A stretch of 64,000 nucleotides of DNA, from NCBI GenBank assembly GCA_002345575.1, contig DDVX01000008.1, positions 158,042 through 222,041 of the forward strand, given 5' to 3'. The notes under the pieces are model-generated. The model had not been told where the DNA came from. It did no database searches and saw only the letters and a program-made list of their open reading frames with translations. Shown piece by piece: positions 42,041-50,599 of this stretch (its first letter is position 1; each line of letters begins with the position of its first letter). This DNA comes from Stutzerimonas stutzeri (GTDB lineage: Bacteria > Pseudomonadota > Gammaproteobacteria > Pseudomonadales > Pseudomonadaceae). Position numbers and translations under genes: made by a program.

Positions 42041-42088
42041 GAAGATTCCCTGCCTGGAGACTGCGATCGGGTGTAAAAAAGGGTGTGC

Positions 42089-42117
42089 ATAATACCCGCT
42101 CTGCATGGCAGGTTAAA
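42089..42117 (-). promoter_or_regulatory. Promoter of dusB-fis
   Basis: On the minus strand TTTAAC (42117 to 42112), a 17-base spacer and TATTAT (42094 to 42089) precede dusB by about 50 bases. The C-rich segment after the -10 (GCACACCC) resembles the discriminators of growth-rate-controlled promoters, as known for fis in E. coli. Confidence 0.6.
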
Positions 42118-42224
42118 GCTTGGGTTGAACAAAATCTGAACAGTCACCAGCTTATAGTCAAAGAGCGGCTTGTCACGTCTGGACGATGGGTGGCGAGCCG
42201 CCGAGGTTGCGGAAGCGCGCCGGA

Positions 42225-43448
42225 CTATTCTGGCGAGTGAAAGGCCAGGCTATAACTGACCGCTCGGGTGCCGGGGTCGAGGATGTCCAGGGCGATGTGT
42301 ATAGGTATCTGTGAGGGCATCTGGCGCTGGCCGGCCAGTTCTCCAGAGAGGTATTCGCCAGGTTTGAAGGTACGGCTTGCCAATACTTGTCCGCCGATGT
42401 CGGTGAAGCGGATTTCTAGTAGTGGGAAAGGTTGGGCGAAGGAGGCGCGGTTGTAGATGATCGCATCGACCACTAGCGCGCCGGTGAAGTCGGGATGGCT
42501 GCGCACGACCAGATTGCTGCTTCTGATCTGCTCGATATCGACACGTGAGGGCAACTCGCAGCCTGCCACCGGGCAAAGCTGTTCAAGCCAGGGTCGGTAT
42601 TGGTCCTGGCGTGCGAGTGCATCAAAATTGTAGAACACGTATTGTCCGGCCAGCGCCAGCAGTGCGAGCAGGTTCAGCGCGCCCCAGCCCAGCCAGCGGC
42701 CCCAGGGGCGACGGCGGGCCTCCCAATCAAGATGCAGGGGCTCGTCCTCAAGTTCGAACAGCGGAGCATCGTGATCCTTCTTGTCGCGCGGAAGGGGTTG
42801 CGCCGCTGGCGCCGGGTTGACGATAGGCAAGCGTTCAGCTGGTTCCGGCTCTGCTTCCTCGGGCTCGGTAAACGAGGGTTCCAGCCATTCCGTTGGTTGG
42901 GACAGGGCCGGTTGCGACGAGGCAGTAGAGGGCGTTGCGGCTTCCCGCGGTGCCTCGCTCGGCGTTATTTCCAGCTCAGGCAGATCCCTGGAGGCTGGGG
43001 CAGATGCTTGGGGGGTAGACTGCGCCGCTTCTATCTCAAACAGGCGCTCGGGCCAGCTTTCGTCATCCGTGAGCGCTGGTTGGGGTTGTGTCTGCTCCAG
43101 CTGCAGAAGCTCGTGGGCGAGCTCCAGCTCCTCACGTTCCAGCTTGGCCAGTTCCTCGTCCAGGTCGAGGCTGTCCAGATCAAGGTCGTCGTGAATCCAC
43201 AGTGTGTCGTCTTCACTGCTTGTCGGCGGCGGCGGCGGCGGCGGCTGGACTGGCACCCTTGCGGGCGATATGGCTGGGGTTTCCACCTCTCGGGCACGCA
43301 GTTTATCTTCGTCGCTCAGCTGCTGGAGCGCATTGAACAGCTCCATACAGGCACCACAACGCACCACGCCCCGGGCCGCAGCGAGCTGAGCGCTGCTGAC
43401 GCGAAAACTGGTGCGGCAGTGTGGGCATTGGGTGACAAAGCTGGTCAT
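42225..43448 (-). CDS. Zinc-ribbon and DUF3426 membrane protein
   Basis: The 407-residue protein has an N-terminal zinc ribbon of the MJ0042 type (Cys8, Cys11, Cys31, Cys34), a long acidic and proline-rich linker including seven consecutive prolines, one membrane segment (about 251-273) and a C-terminal periplasmic DUF3426 domain. This architecture is common beside prmA and dusB-fis in pseudomonads. Function unknown. The seven prolines come from seven CGG repeats on the plus strand (43224-43244). Confidence 0.85.
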   Translation of the reverse strand: MTSFVTQCPHCRTSFRVSSAQLAAARGVVRCGACMELFNALQQLSDEDKLRAREVETPAISPARVPVQPPPPPPPTSSEDDTLWIHDDLDLDSLDLDEELAKLEREELELAHELLQLEQTQPQPALTDDESWPERLFEIEAAQSTPQASAPASRDLPELEITPSEAPREAATPSTASSQPALSQPTEWLEPSFTEPEEAEPEPAERLPIVNPAPAAQPLPRDKKDHDAPLFELEDEPLHLDWEARRRPWGRWLGWGALNLLALLALAGQYVFYNFDALARQDQYRPWLEQLCPVAGCELPSRVDIEQIRSSNLVVRSHPDFTGALVVDAIIYNRASFAQPFPLLEIRFTDIGGQVLASRTFKPGEYLSGELAGQRQMPSQIPIHIALDILDPGTRAVSYSLAFHSPE

Positions 43449-43546
43449 GCGGGATGTTCCGGCGCAAATGGCGGTTAGTCTAGCGCATGCGCATCACCGA
43501 ACGGCAGTGGCAGCACGGGTTTCCCGTCGCTGCCGTAAAGCCCAAA

Positions 43547-44428
43547 TTAGCGGCGTCGTACGCCGCTAATTCGGATCCAGCCATCTTTTTCGGCGGTGGG
43601 GTCGAGATCGAATTGCGCAACGTAGGCTGCACGAACTTCTTCAGCTTGCTCGGCAAGGATGCCAGAGAGGGCGAGCAGGCCGCCTGGCTTGACGCGCTCG
43701 CCTATCTGTTCCGCTAGCTCCACCAGTGGGCCGGCGAGGATGTTGGCGACCACCACATCAGCCTGGCCGCTCGGCAGTTGTTCGGGCAGGTAAAGCGCGA
43801 AGCGCGCCGGGTCGATGCCGTTGCGTCCGGCATTGTCGCGCGAGGCTTCGATGGCCTGGATGTCTATGTCGGTACCGACCGCCTGTTCGGCGCCGAGCAG
43901 CAGCGCGGCGATAGCGAGAATGCCCGAACCGCAGCCAAAATCCAGCACCTGCAGACCGTGTAACTGCTGGGCATCGAGCCACTCCAGGCAGAGCGCCGTG
44001 GTGGGGTGGGTGCCGGTGCCGAAGGCCAAGCCGGGGTCGAGCAGCAGGTTTACTGCTTCCGGCTCCGGTGCGGCGTGCCAGCTGGGTACGATCCACAAAC
44101 GGCGGCCAAAGCGCATGGGCTGGAAGTTGTCCATCCAGCTACGCTCCCAGTCCTGATCCTCGATGCGTTCCAGTTGGTGCTCTGGCAGCTCGCCGCCGGT
44201 CAGCAGCTGCAGGTGTGCGAGCAGGTCGTTTTCATCGACGTCGGCTTCAAACAGCGCGAGCAGGTGGGTGTGCGACCACAGCGGCGTAGTGCCCAGGTCC
44301 GGTTCAAAAATCGGCTGGTCCTCGGCGTCCATGAAGGTCACTGATACCGCGCCTACCCCGAGCAGGGCGTCTTCATAGGTTTGCGCCTGCTCCGGCGCGA
44401 TGGCGAGACGAAGTTGTAACCAGGGCAT
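43547..44428 (-). CDS. prmA: Ribosomal protein L11 methyltransferase
   Basis: The 293-residue SAM-dependent enzyme trimethylates L11. It has the N-terminal recognition domain (MPWLQLRLAIAPEQ) and the catalytic domain with FGTGTHPTTALCLEWL, VLDFGCGSGILAIAA and VVANILAGPLVELA. ATG 44428 follows AAGGGAGC by about seven bases. It lies after the accBC terminator, so it probably has its own promoter. Confidence 0.95.
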   Translation of the reverse strand: MPWLQLRLAIAPEQAQTYEDALLGVGAVSVTFMDAEDQPIFEPDLGTTPLWSHTHLLALFEADVDENDLLAHLQLLTGGELPEHQLERIEDQDWERSWMDNFQPMRFGRRLWIVPSWHAAPEPEAVNLLLDPGLAFGTGTHPTTALCLEWLDAQQLHGLQVLDFGCGSGILAIAALLLGAEQAVGTDIDIQAIEASRDNAGRNGIDPARFALYLPEQLPSGQADVVVANILAGPLVELAEQIGERVKPGGLLALSGILAEQAEEVRAAYVAQFDLDPTAEKDGWIRISGVRRR

Positions 44429-44477
44429 GCAAAGCTCCCTTCAAGAGCAGTTTCAAGCGATGAGCCTCAAACTGCAG

Positions 44478-44509
44478 GAAAAAGAAAGGGAGCGGCAATG
44501 CCGCTCCCT
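44478..44509 (-). terminator. Rho-independent terminator of aroQ-accBC
   Basis: On the minus strand GGGAGCGGCA-T-TGCCGCTCCC is followed by TTTCTTTTTCC, just after the accC stop. Confidence 0.9.
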
Positions 44510-44536
44510 TCGGGTGCACATCATATCGCGTGTAGC

Positions 44537-45886
44537 TTAGTGCTTATCCATACCCAGTTTCTTTTCCAGGTAGTGGATATTCACGCCGCCTTTGCAGAAA
44601 CCTTCGTCGCGAACCAGATCACGGTGCAGCGGGATGTTAGTCTTGATGCCGTCGACGACGATCTCGTCCAGCGCATTGCGCATGCGCGCCAGAGCTTCTT
44701 CACGCGTCGCACCGTAGGTGATCAGCTTGCCGATCAGCGAGTCGTAATTCGGCGGAACCGTATAACCGCTATACAGGTGCGAATCGACGCGCACGCCGTT
44801 GCCACCCGGTGCATGGAAGTGCTTGACCTTGCCTGGGCTCGGGAGGAACTTCTCCGGGTCTTCGGCGTTGATCCGGCATTCCAGCGAATGGCCGCGGATG
44901 ACGACGTCTTCCTGCTTGATCGACAGCTTGTTGCCAGCGGCAATGCTGAGCATCTCCTTGACGATGTCAAAGCCGGTGACCATCTCGGTAACCGGGTGCT
45001 CGACCTGGACGCGCGTGTTCATTTCGATGAAGTAGAAGCGGCCGTCTTCGTAGAGAAACTCGAAGGTGCCTGCACCGCGATAGCCGATCTCGATGCAAGC
45101 ATCGGTGCAGCGCTTGAACACTTCGGCACGGGCCTTTTCATCGATGAAGGGCGCAGGCGCTTCTTCGAGGACCTTCTGGTGACGGCGCTGCAGCGAGCAG
45201 TCGCGATCGCCCAGATGGATGGCGTTACCTTGGCCATCGGAAAGTACTTGGATTTCCACGTGGCGTGGGTTGCCGAGGAATTTTTCCAGATAGACCATCG
45301 GGTTGCCGAACGCCGCGCCAGCTTCGGTACGGGTCAGCTTGGCCGATTTGATCAGGTCTTCTTCCTTGTGCACTACGCGCATGCCGCGACCACCACCGCC
45401 ACCGGCGGCCTTGATGATCACCGGGTAGCCCACTTCACGGGCAATGCGCAGCGCTTCCTTCTCGTCTTCCGGCAGCGGGCCCTCGGAGCCGGGAACCACC
45501 GGTACGCCTGACTTGATCATGGCGTTCTTGGCGGAGACCTTGTCGCCCATCAGGCGAATGGTTTCCGCTTTCGGGCCTACGAAGGCGAAGCCGGACTTTT
45601 CCACCTGTTCGGCGAAGTCGGCGTTCTCAGCGAGAAAGCCGTAGCCAGGGTGAATGGCGGTGGCACCGGTAACCTCTGCCGCGGCGATGATCGCCGGGAT
45701 GTGCAGATATGAATTGGTAGCAAGGGGCGGACCGATGCAGACGGATTCATCCGCCAGGGCCAAGTGCATCAGCTCACGGTCGGCAGTGGAGTGCACCGCG
45801 ACGGTCTTGATGCCGAGTTCCTTGCACGCTCGCAAAATCCGCAGGGCGATTTCACCGCGGTTTGCGATCAATACTTTTTCCAACAT
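44537..45886 (-). CDS. accC: Acetyl-CoA carboxylase, biotin carboxylase subunit
   Basis: The 449-residue ATP-grasp enzyme carboxylates the biotin on AccB, the first step of fatty-acid synthesis. Motifs include MLEKVLIANRGEIALR, the glycine-rich KAAGGGGGRGM, EAPAPF, and EMNTRVQVEHPVTEM. The frame reads through to 46030, but ATG 45886 has a GGAG site and gives the universal AccC start. It follows accB by 17 bases. Confidence 0.97.
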   Translation of the reverse strand: MLEKVLIANRGEIALRILRACKELGIKTVAVHSTADRELMHLALADESVCIGPPLATNSYLHIPAIIAAAEVTGATAIHPGYGFLAENADFAEQVEKSGFAFVGPKAETIRLMGDKVSAKNAMIKSGVPVVPGSEGPLPEDEKEALRIAREVGYPVIIKAAGGGGGRGMRVVHKEEDLIKSAKLTRTEAGAAFGNPMVYLEKFLGNPRHVEIQVLSDGQGNAIHLGDRDCSLQRRHQKVLEEAPAPFIDEKARAEVFKRCTDACIEIGYRGAGTFEFLYEDGRFYFIEMNTRVQVEHPVTEMVTGFDIVKEMLSIAAGNKLSIKQEDVVIRGHSLECRINAEDPEKFLPSPGKVKHFHAPGGNGVRVDSHLYSGYTVPPNYDSLIGKLITYGATREEALARMRNALDEIVVDGIKTNIPLHRDLVRDEGFCKGGVNIHYLEKKLGMDKH

Positions 45887-45903
45887 CGCTGGCTCTCCGC
45901 GGT

Positions 45904-46359
45904 TCAAACGATGGTGAACAGCGGCTGGTCGTATTCGACCGGCTGACCATTCTCCACCAGGATGGATTCGATGGTGCCGCTGGTTTCGGCCTCGATGTGG
46001 TTCATCATCTTCATGGCTTCGACGATGCACAGGATGTCGCCTTTCTTGACGCTCTGGCCGACATCGGCGAACGGCTTGGCTTCCGGCGAGGAGGCGCGGT
46101 AGAAAGTACCGACCATCGGCGAGCGAACCACGGTGCCATTCAGCGTGGGCGCTGCCGGAGCTGCTTCAGCGACAGGTGCGGCAGCAACTGGAGCTGGCGC
46201 CGGAGCGGCGGGGGCCTGAGCGTAAAACGGCTGTTGCATGGCCACTTGCTTACTGTGGCGGCTGATGCGTACCGATTCTTCGCCCTCGTGGATCTCCAGT
46301 TCGTCGATACCCGACTCTTCCAGCAGTTCGATCAGTTTTTTGACTTTGCGAATATCCAT
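45904..46359 (-). CDS. accB: Biotin carboxyl carrier protein
   Basis: The 151-residue carrier has an N-terminal helical part (MDIRKVKKLIELLEES), an Ala/Pro-rich linker (about 50-75) and a biotinyl domain whose EAMKMMN motif carries the modified lysine. The true start is ATG 46359; the frame extends to 46440 without a ribosome site. It is co-transcribed with accC and probably aroQ. Confidence 0.97.
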   Translation of the reverse strand: MDIRKVKKLIELLEESGIDELEIHEGEESVRISRHSKQVAMQQPFYAQAPAAPAPAPVAAAPVAEAAPAAPTLNGTVVRSPMVGTFYRASSPEAKPFADVGQSVKKGDILCIVEAMKMMNHIEAETSGTIESILVENGQPVEYDQPLFTIV

Positions 46360-46436
46360 GAAGCTTTGACTCCCAGGTAAGTTCAAAGGGTTTTGCTGCT
46401 TGCTTTTCGGCCCCGGCACTGGTGCGCGCAGGCCCG

Positions 46437-46880
46437 TCAAGAAGCAGCGAGTTGTTCCAGGGCGGCCTCCAATGCCAGCCGATAACCGCTGGCGCCAAGA
46501 CCGCAGATCACACCTACCGCGACATCCGAAAAGTAGGAGTGATGGCGGAAAGGCTCACGTTTATGCACGTTGGAGAGGTGCACTTCGATGAATGGGATGC
46601 TCACCGCCAGCAAGGCGTCACGTAACGCGACACTTGTATGCGTGAATGCCGCCGGGTTGATCAGGATGAAGTCCACACCTTCGCTGCGCGCGGCGTGAAT
46701 ACGCTCGATCAATTCGTACTCGGCATTGGATTGCAAATGTAGTAAATGATGGCCGGCGTCGCGGGCGCGCTGCTCGAGGTCCTGATTGATCTGCGCCAGC
46801 GTCACCGCACCGTAAACACCGGGTTCGCGTGTGCCGAGCAGATTCAGGTTAGGGCCATGAAGGACCAGCAGGGTCGCCAT
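46437..46880 (-). CDS. aroQ: 3-dehydroquinate dehydratase, type II
   Basis: The 147-residue enzyme catalyses the third shikimate-pathway step. Type II motifs are LVLHGPNLNLLGTREPGVYG (with the catalytic tyrosine), INPAAFTHTSVALRDAL and EVHLSNVHKREPFRHHS. ATG 46880 follows AAGGAACAATC. The aroQ-accB-accC order is common in gammaproteobacteria, and the promoter should lie in the 169-base gap to dsbD. Confidence 0.96.
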   Translation of the reverse strand: MATLLVLHGPNLNLLGTREPGVYGAVTLAQINQDLEQRARDAGHHLLHLQSNAEYELIERIHAARSEGVDFILINPAAFTHTSVALRDALLAVSIPFIEVHLSNVHKREPFRHHSYFSDVAVGVICGLGASGYRLALEAALEQLAAS

Positions 46881-47049
46881 GATTGTTCCTTGTTTTTATG
46901 CGCGGTCGTGACGCTTTTAAAGGCGGGCCGATCCGAAAAGGGAAAAACTATGCATGAAGCGGGGGTTGACTGTCCAGTCATGCTGCAATCGGCGTAAATG
47001 CCAGCATTATGGCTGGAGTTTGCCGCAGGGTTTTTTACCCGTTGCGCCG

Positions 47050-48822
47050 TCAGCGCAAGGTCTGAGCGCGATCTAGGCGCTCGCTGAATTGCCCGGCGGT
47101 TATTTCGCCGACGACGCGAATCTCGTCCATCTCCTGCCCTTCGTCATCGAAAAACAGCACGGCGGGCGGGCCGAACAGCTTGTAACGATCCAGCAGTGCG
47201 CGCTGCTCGGCATTGCTTTCGGTGATGTCGAAGCGGATCAGGCGGTAGTCGGCCAAGCGTGGAGCGATCAGCGGATCGGCAAATACTTCGCGCTCGATTA
47301 CCTTGCAGCTGATGCACCAGTCCGCATACCAGTCGAGCATCAGCGGCTGCCCGGCAGCGCGTGCCGCCAGCAGTTGTGCGTCGAGTGCTGCGGGTGTCGA
47401 GAGGGTGTGCCAGCTTTCGGCGACAACGTCTCCGCCGCCAGCAGTCAAGGTGGCTCGCGGCAGTGGCCGCAGTGGATCGGAGCCGCCTTGGAGTGCACCG
47501 ATCCAGGCCGCCAAGGCATAGACCAGCAAGACCAGGCCAAACAGTTGCGCAAGCTTTTGCCGGGGTGTTTTGGCGGTCAATTCCAACGTGCCGAGGAACA
47601 GCGCGGCGCCGGCAGCAAGCAGGCCCCACAGTGCCAGCGCCAGCGGCCCCGGCAGCACGCGTTCGAGCATCCACACCGCCACGGCCAGCAGCAGCACGCC
47701 GAAGACGTTGCGTACCGCGATCATCCAAGGGCCGCTTTTGGGCAATAGTGCACCGCCACCTGTAGCGAACAGCACCAGTGGTGCACCCATACCAAGCCCT
47801 AGGGCGAACAGCTTCAGTCCGCCGCCCAAAGCATCGCCACTAGCGCTGATGTAGAGCAGTGCGCCGGCCAGTGGGGCCGATACACAGGGTGAAACCAGCA
47901 GGCTGGAGACGGTCCCCAGCAGCGCGGCACCCATGAACGAGCCGCCCTTGGCATTGCCGGCCAGACGGTCCAGGCGGCTGCTCATGAAGTGGGGCAGACG
48001 CAGCTCGAACAGGCCGAACATGGCCAGAGCGAAGAGCACGAAGAAGAATGCGAATGGCACCAGTATCCACGGCGACTGCAGGCGTGCCTGTAGATTCAGT
48101 TCAGCGCCGAAAACGCCCATCAGTGCGCCGAGCACCGCGAAGCCGCCCGCCATCGGCAGGACATAGGCGAGCGAGAGCAGGAAACTGCGCATGCCGCCGG
48201 TCTGGCCGCGTAGCACAACGCCGGAAAGGATCGGCAGCATTGGCAGCACGCAGGGCGTGAAGGTCAGGCCCAGGCCGGCGAGGAAGAACAGCGCAACAGA
48301 TCGCCAGGACAGGGTGTCGGCGCTATCGCTGCGGGTGCTGTTGCTGGCGGCGGCCGGAGTGCCGTCCGCGGCGATCCTGAATGACTGGGTTTCCGGTGGA
48401 TAGCAAAGCCCCTTATCAGCGCAGCCCTGATAGCCGACCTGCAGCGTGAAGGCTCTGTTGTCGGGATTCTGCACCGGTAGGCTGATCTCGAGGACGCCGT
48501 AGTAAGCTTCGATTTCACCGAAATACTCGTCGGTCTTCTGTACGCCTGTGGGTAGCTGTGCCTCGCCGATGATCACGCTGGAGTCGTCGGTCTTGAACTG
48601 GAACCGGTGCCGATAGAGGTAATAGCCTTCGGCACCGATGAAGCGCAGCTGGATTCGTTCCGAGTTGGCGTCCACCAGGCTCAGGCGGAAGGCTTCCTGC
48701 ACCGGGAGAAAGTCGGCGCTGTTATTCAGTCCGCCCAGCGTGGGGCTGGGGCGGCTGTCGAACAGGCTCGCGGTGGCGGGAAGGGCGAACAGCAGGATCA
48801 GCAGACTCAGCAAACGGCGCAT
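47050..48822 (-). CDS. dsbD: Thiol:disulfide interchange protein DsbD
   Basis: The 590-residue protein moves electrons from cytoplasmic thioredoxin to periplasmic DsbC and DsbG and to cytochrome maturation. It has a signal peptide (1-18), an alpha domain (Cys134, Cys140), an eight-helix membrane core with Cys191 (TFTPCVLPM) and a second Cys in VSPCVSAPLAG, and a C-terminal thioredoxin domain with WCISC (503-506). The frame extends to 49008; ATG 48822 is chosen for its GAG site and typical signal peptide. Confidence 0.94.
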   Translation of the reverse strand: MRRLLSLLILLFALPATASLFDSRPSPTLGGLNNSADFLPVQEAFRLSLVDANSERIQLRFIGAEGYYLYRHRFQFKTDDSSVIIGEAQLPTGVQKTDEYFGEIEAYYGVLEISLPVQNPDNRAFTLQVGYQGCADKGLCYPPETQSFRIAADGTPAAASNSTRSDSADTLSWRSVALFFLAGLGLTFTPCVLPMLPILSGVVLRGQTGGMRSFLLSLAYVLPMAGGFAVLGALMGVFGAELNLQARLQSPWILVPFAFFFVLFALAMFGLFELRLPHFMSSRLDRLAGNAKGGSFMGAALLGTVSSLLVSPCVSAPLAGALLYISASGDALGGGLKLFALGLGMGAPLVLFATGGGALLPKSGPWMIAVRNVFGVLLLAVAVWMLERVLPGPLALALWGLLAAGAALFLGTLELTAKTPRQKLAQLFGLVLLVYALAAWIGALQGGSDPLRPLPRATLTAGGGDVVAESWHTLSTPAALDAQLLAARAAGQPLMLDWYADWCISCKVIEREVFADPLIAPRLADYRLIRFDITESNAEQRALLDRYKLFGPPAVLFFDDEGQEMDEIRVVGEITAGQFSERLDRAQTLR

Positions 48823-49062
48823 GGTCATCTCGCAGGCAACAATGTGCGCATGATACCCAACGTGGCAAAGCGCTGCTCGGGCGCAGCGTCGCACTTTCAT
48901 GGCAGTGAAATAGGGCTTGGCGAGCCGTTTGCGTCGACGGCTCAGAACGGCGAAATGATTGAGCAGCCCATTCTTGGCTGACAAGCCGTGTCCCCGGGCT
49001 CGCTGCACTTACCCTTCTGCGGTTGCGATTTGCTTGCTTTGTCTACCTTATTCAATAGCCTG

Positions 49063-49389
49063 CTATGACTGTTCAATTAGTAACCAGATAATGCCGTCGC
49101 GTTCGATGAAAGGTAGCGAACGCAGGGATTGGCCGGCGCAAGGACCGGCGACGCATTCGCCGCTGTCGATCAGAAACAGCGCACCGTGGGTCGCGCACTG
49201 GATCAGACTGCCGCTGATGTCGAGAAACTGGTCCGGGAGCCATTCCAGAGGAACCTGGCGATGTGGGCAGCGATTCTCGTAGACGTGCAAGAGGCCGTCC
49301 TTGCGCACGGCCAGCAGGCGCAGGCTGTTGACTTCAAGGCCCTTGCTCTGGCCTTCGGTAATCTCGCTCGCAGCGCATAAACGAATCAT
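49063..49389 (-). CDS. Rieske [2Fe-2S] domain protein
   Basis: The 108-residue soluble protein is a single Rieske domain with cluster ligands in CPHR (Cys41, His43) and CATH (Cys65, His68). It lacks a signal peptide and membrane anchor, so it is cytoplasmic and resembles NirD-like or dioxygenase-type ferredoxins. No oxygenase or reductase partner is adjacent, so its redox partner is unknown. ATG follows an AGGAG site. Confidence 0.85.
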   Translation of the reverse strand: MIRLCAASEITEGQSKGLEVNSLRLLAVRKDGLLHVYENRCPHRQVPLEWLPDQFLDISGSLIQCATHGALFLIDSGECVAGPCAGQSLRSLPFIERDGIIWLLIEQS

Positions 49390-49515
49390 GCAGGCTCCTT
49401 ATAATTGACCGCTGGGATTATTGCCCAGGCTGGCCTTTTCAGGCAGGGCTGCCGTCGATATCGTGGTTTCCATTTGCCGGCTGGCCTGGCCGGCGGTGTT
49501 CGCGGAGGAATTCCG

Positions 49516-50400
49516 ATGCGCTTTCTGCTCCCACTAGTCATGACGCTGCTGGCTGGCTGTCACTCGGTTCCACCGCTGCCTGCATGGCAGAGTCCCGAAG
49601 GGCTGGATCATGCCGAGCTGGGTAAGATTATCGATCTACGCAATGGCATGTCGCTCACTCCGCAGCAGTTGGTGGCCGAGCTGGCCGGTAGTGCTCAGGT
49701 ACTGGTGGGCGAACGCCACGACAATCCCGATCATCATGCCCTGCAGCTTTGGCTGCTGCAGGCTTTGGCACAGCAGCGCGGGCAAGGTAGCGTCCTGTTG
49801 GAAATGCTCACTCCGAGTCAGCAGCAGAAGGTAGCCCAGGTGCAGGATCGGATCAGAGAGGGTAAGCGTCCCCTCGAGCTGCCTGCCACTCTGGGCTGGC
49901 AGCAAGGCTGGGACTGGGCGCTTTATGCGCCGCTGGTGGAGTATGGGTTGGCACAACCTTATCCGCTGTTGCAGGCGAATCTGGACCGTGCAGAGATATC
50001 CCGCATCTATCGCGAAGTACCCTTGTTGAGCGGCGCTCCGGCCGCGCCTAGTGTAAAGGCGGCGTTGCTGAAACAGATCCGGGAATCACATTGCCAGATG
50101 CTTCCCGAAACCCAGTTGCCGGCGATGCTTGCCGTGCAGCAGCAGCGTGACAGGCGCATGGCGCAGCAGCTCATTGCCGCGCCAAAACCTGCGATGCTGC
50201 TAGCCGGTGCATTCCATGTTCGGCGTGACTTGGGGGTGCCGCTATATCTTCAGGAGCAGGCGAGCAATGCTGACGTGCACGTGCAGATACTTGCCGAAGT
50301 AGGGGAAAGCGTTAAGGCCCAGCAGGCTGACTTCGTTTGGTTCACCCCGTCACAGCCGCAGCAGGATCACTGTGCCAAATGGCGTGACAAGGCCGGATGA
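49516..50400 (+). CDS. phuW: ChaN/PhuW family heme-associated lipoprotein
   Basis: The 294-residue lipoprotein has lipobox LAGC (Cys15) and a ChaN-type domain, whose family binds heme as a dimer (VLVGERHDNPDHHALQLWLL near the start, LLAGAFHVRRDLG near the end). In P. aeruginosa the PhuW gene likewise lies next to prrF and cbpA. The frame extends to 49405; ATG 49516 has GGAGGAA upstream. Tail-to-tail with prrF, so heme and iron functions cluster here. Confidence 0.82.
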   Translation: MRFLLPLVMTLLAGCHSVPPLPAWQSPEGLDHAELGKIIDLRNGMSLTPQQLVAELAGSAQVLVGERHDNPDHHALQLWLLQALAQQRGQGSVLLEMLTPSQQQKVAQVQDRIREGKRPLELPATLGWQQGWDWALYAPLVEYGLAQPYPLLQANLDRAEISRIYREVPLLSGAPAAPSVKAALLKQIRESHCQMLPETQLPAMLAVQQQRDRRMAQQLIAAPKPAMLLAGAFHVRRDLGVPLYLQEQASNADVHVQILAEVGESVKAQQADFVWFTPSQPQQDHCAKWRDKAG

Positions 50401-50413
50401 TTTTTCGGCAGAT

Positions 50414-50524
50414 AAAAAAAGACCCGGCAAGAGCCGGGTCAAAACCGTGATTAGCCTGATGAGGAGATAACTGAAAGATCGACTGCCTGGAGCCTTCAGA
50501 TATCGGCTGATCTCGCGACCAGTT
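50414..50524 (-). ncRNA. prrF: PrrF iron-responsive small RNA (single copy)
   Basis: On the minus strand a transcript of about 111 bases begins AACTGGTCGCGAG, includes the conserved AGGCTAATCACGGTTTTG block, and ends in the terminator GACCCGGC-TCTT-GCCGGGTC plus seven T. This matches PrrF of P. aeruginosa, which represses iron-using proteins when iron is scarce. Its position between cbpA and phuW is also conserved. Only one copy is present; P. aeruginosa has two in tandem. Any ORF read here is spurious. Confidence 0.9.
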
Positions 50525-50530
50525 GCGGTA

Positions 50531-50558
50531 ATAATAACAATTCTCATTTCGATGTCAA
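50531..50558 (-). promoter_or_regulatory. Fur-controlled promoter of prrF
   Basis: On the minus strand a perfect -35 TTGACA (50558 to 50553), 16 bases, and -10 TATTAT (50536 to 50531) place the start at about 50524. The spacer carries AATGAGAATTGTTATT, a good Fur-box match, so Fur-Fe(II) would cover the promoter core. Confidence 0.85.
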
Positions 50559-50599
50559 CGAGCGTTTTGCAAATCAAGCCGATTTTTTTAAAGGCAGGT

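Noticed and set aside
43224..43244. Seven CGG repeats, a possible phase-variation tract in the DUF3426 gene
   Set aside because: A triplet repeat only changes the number of prolines in the linker and cannot shift the reading frame.
44498..45511. Plus-strand 337-codon ORF opposite accC
   Set aside because: It is a shadow of accC codons; accC has full-length family motifs and a ribosome site.
46881..47049. GGGTTTTTTACCC element as a terminator of dsbD
   Set aside because: On the dsbD strand the run is A, not T, and the short stem precedes nothing typical of termination.
50421..50440. GACCCGGC/GCCGGGTC hairpin as a terminator for phuW on the plus strand
   Set aside because: The T run lies on the minus strand, so it is the prrF terminator; on the plus strand the stem is followed by AAAACC.
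50350..50577. Minus-strand 75-codon ORF near phuW
   Set aside because: It coincides with prrF and its promoter and has no ribosome site.
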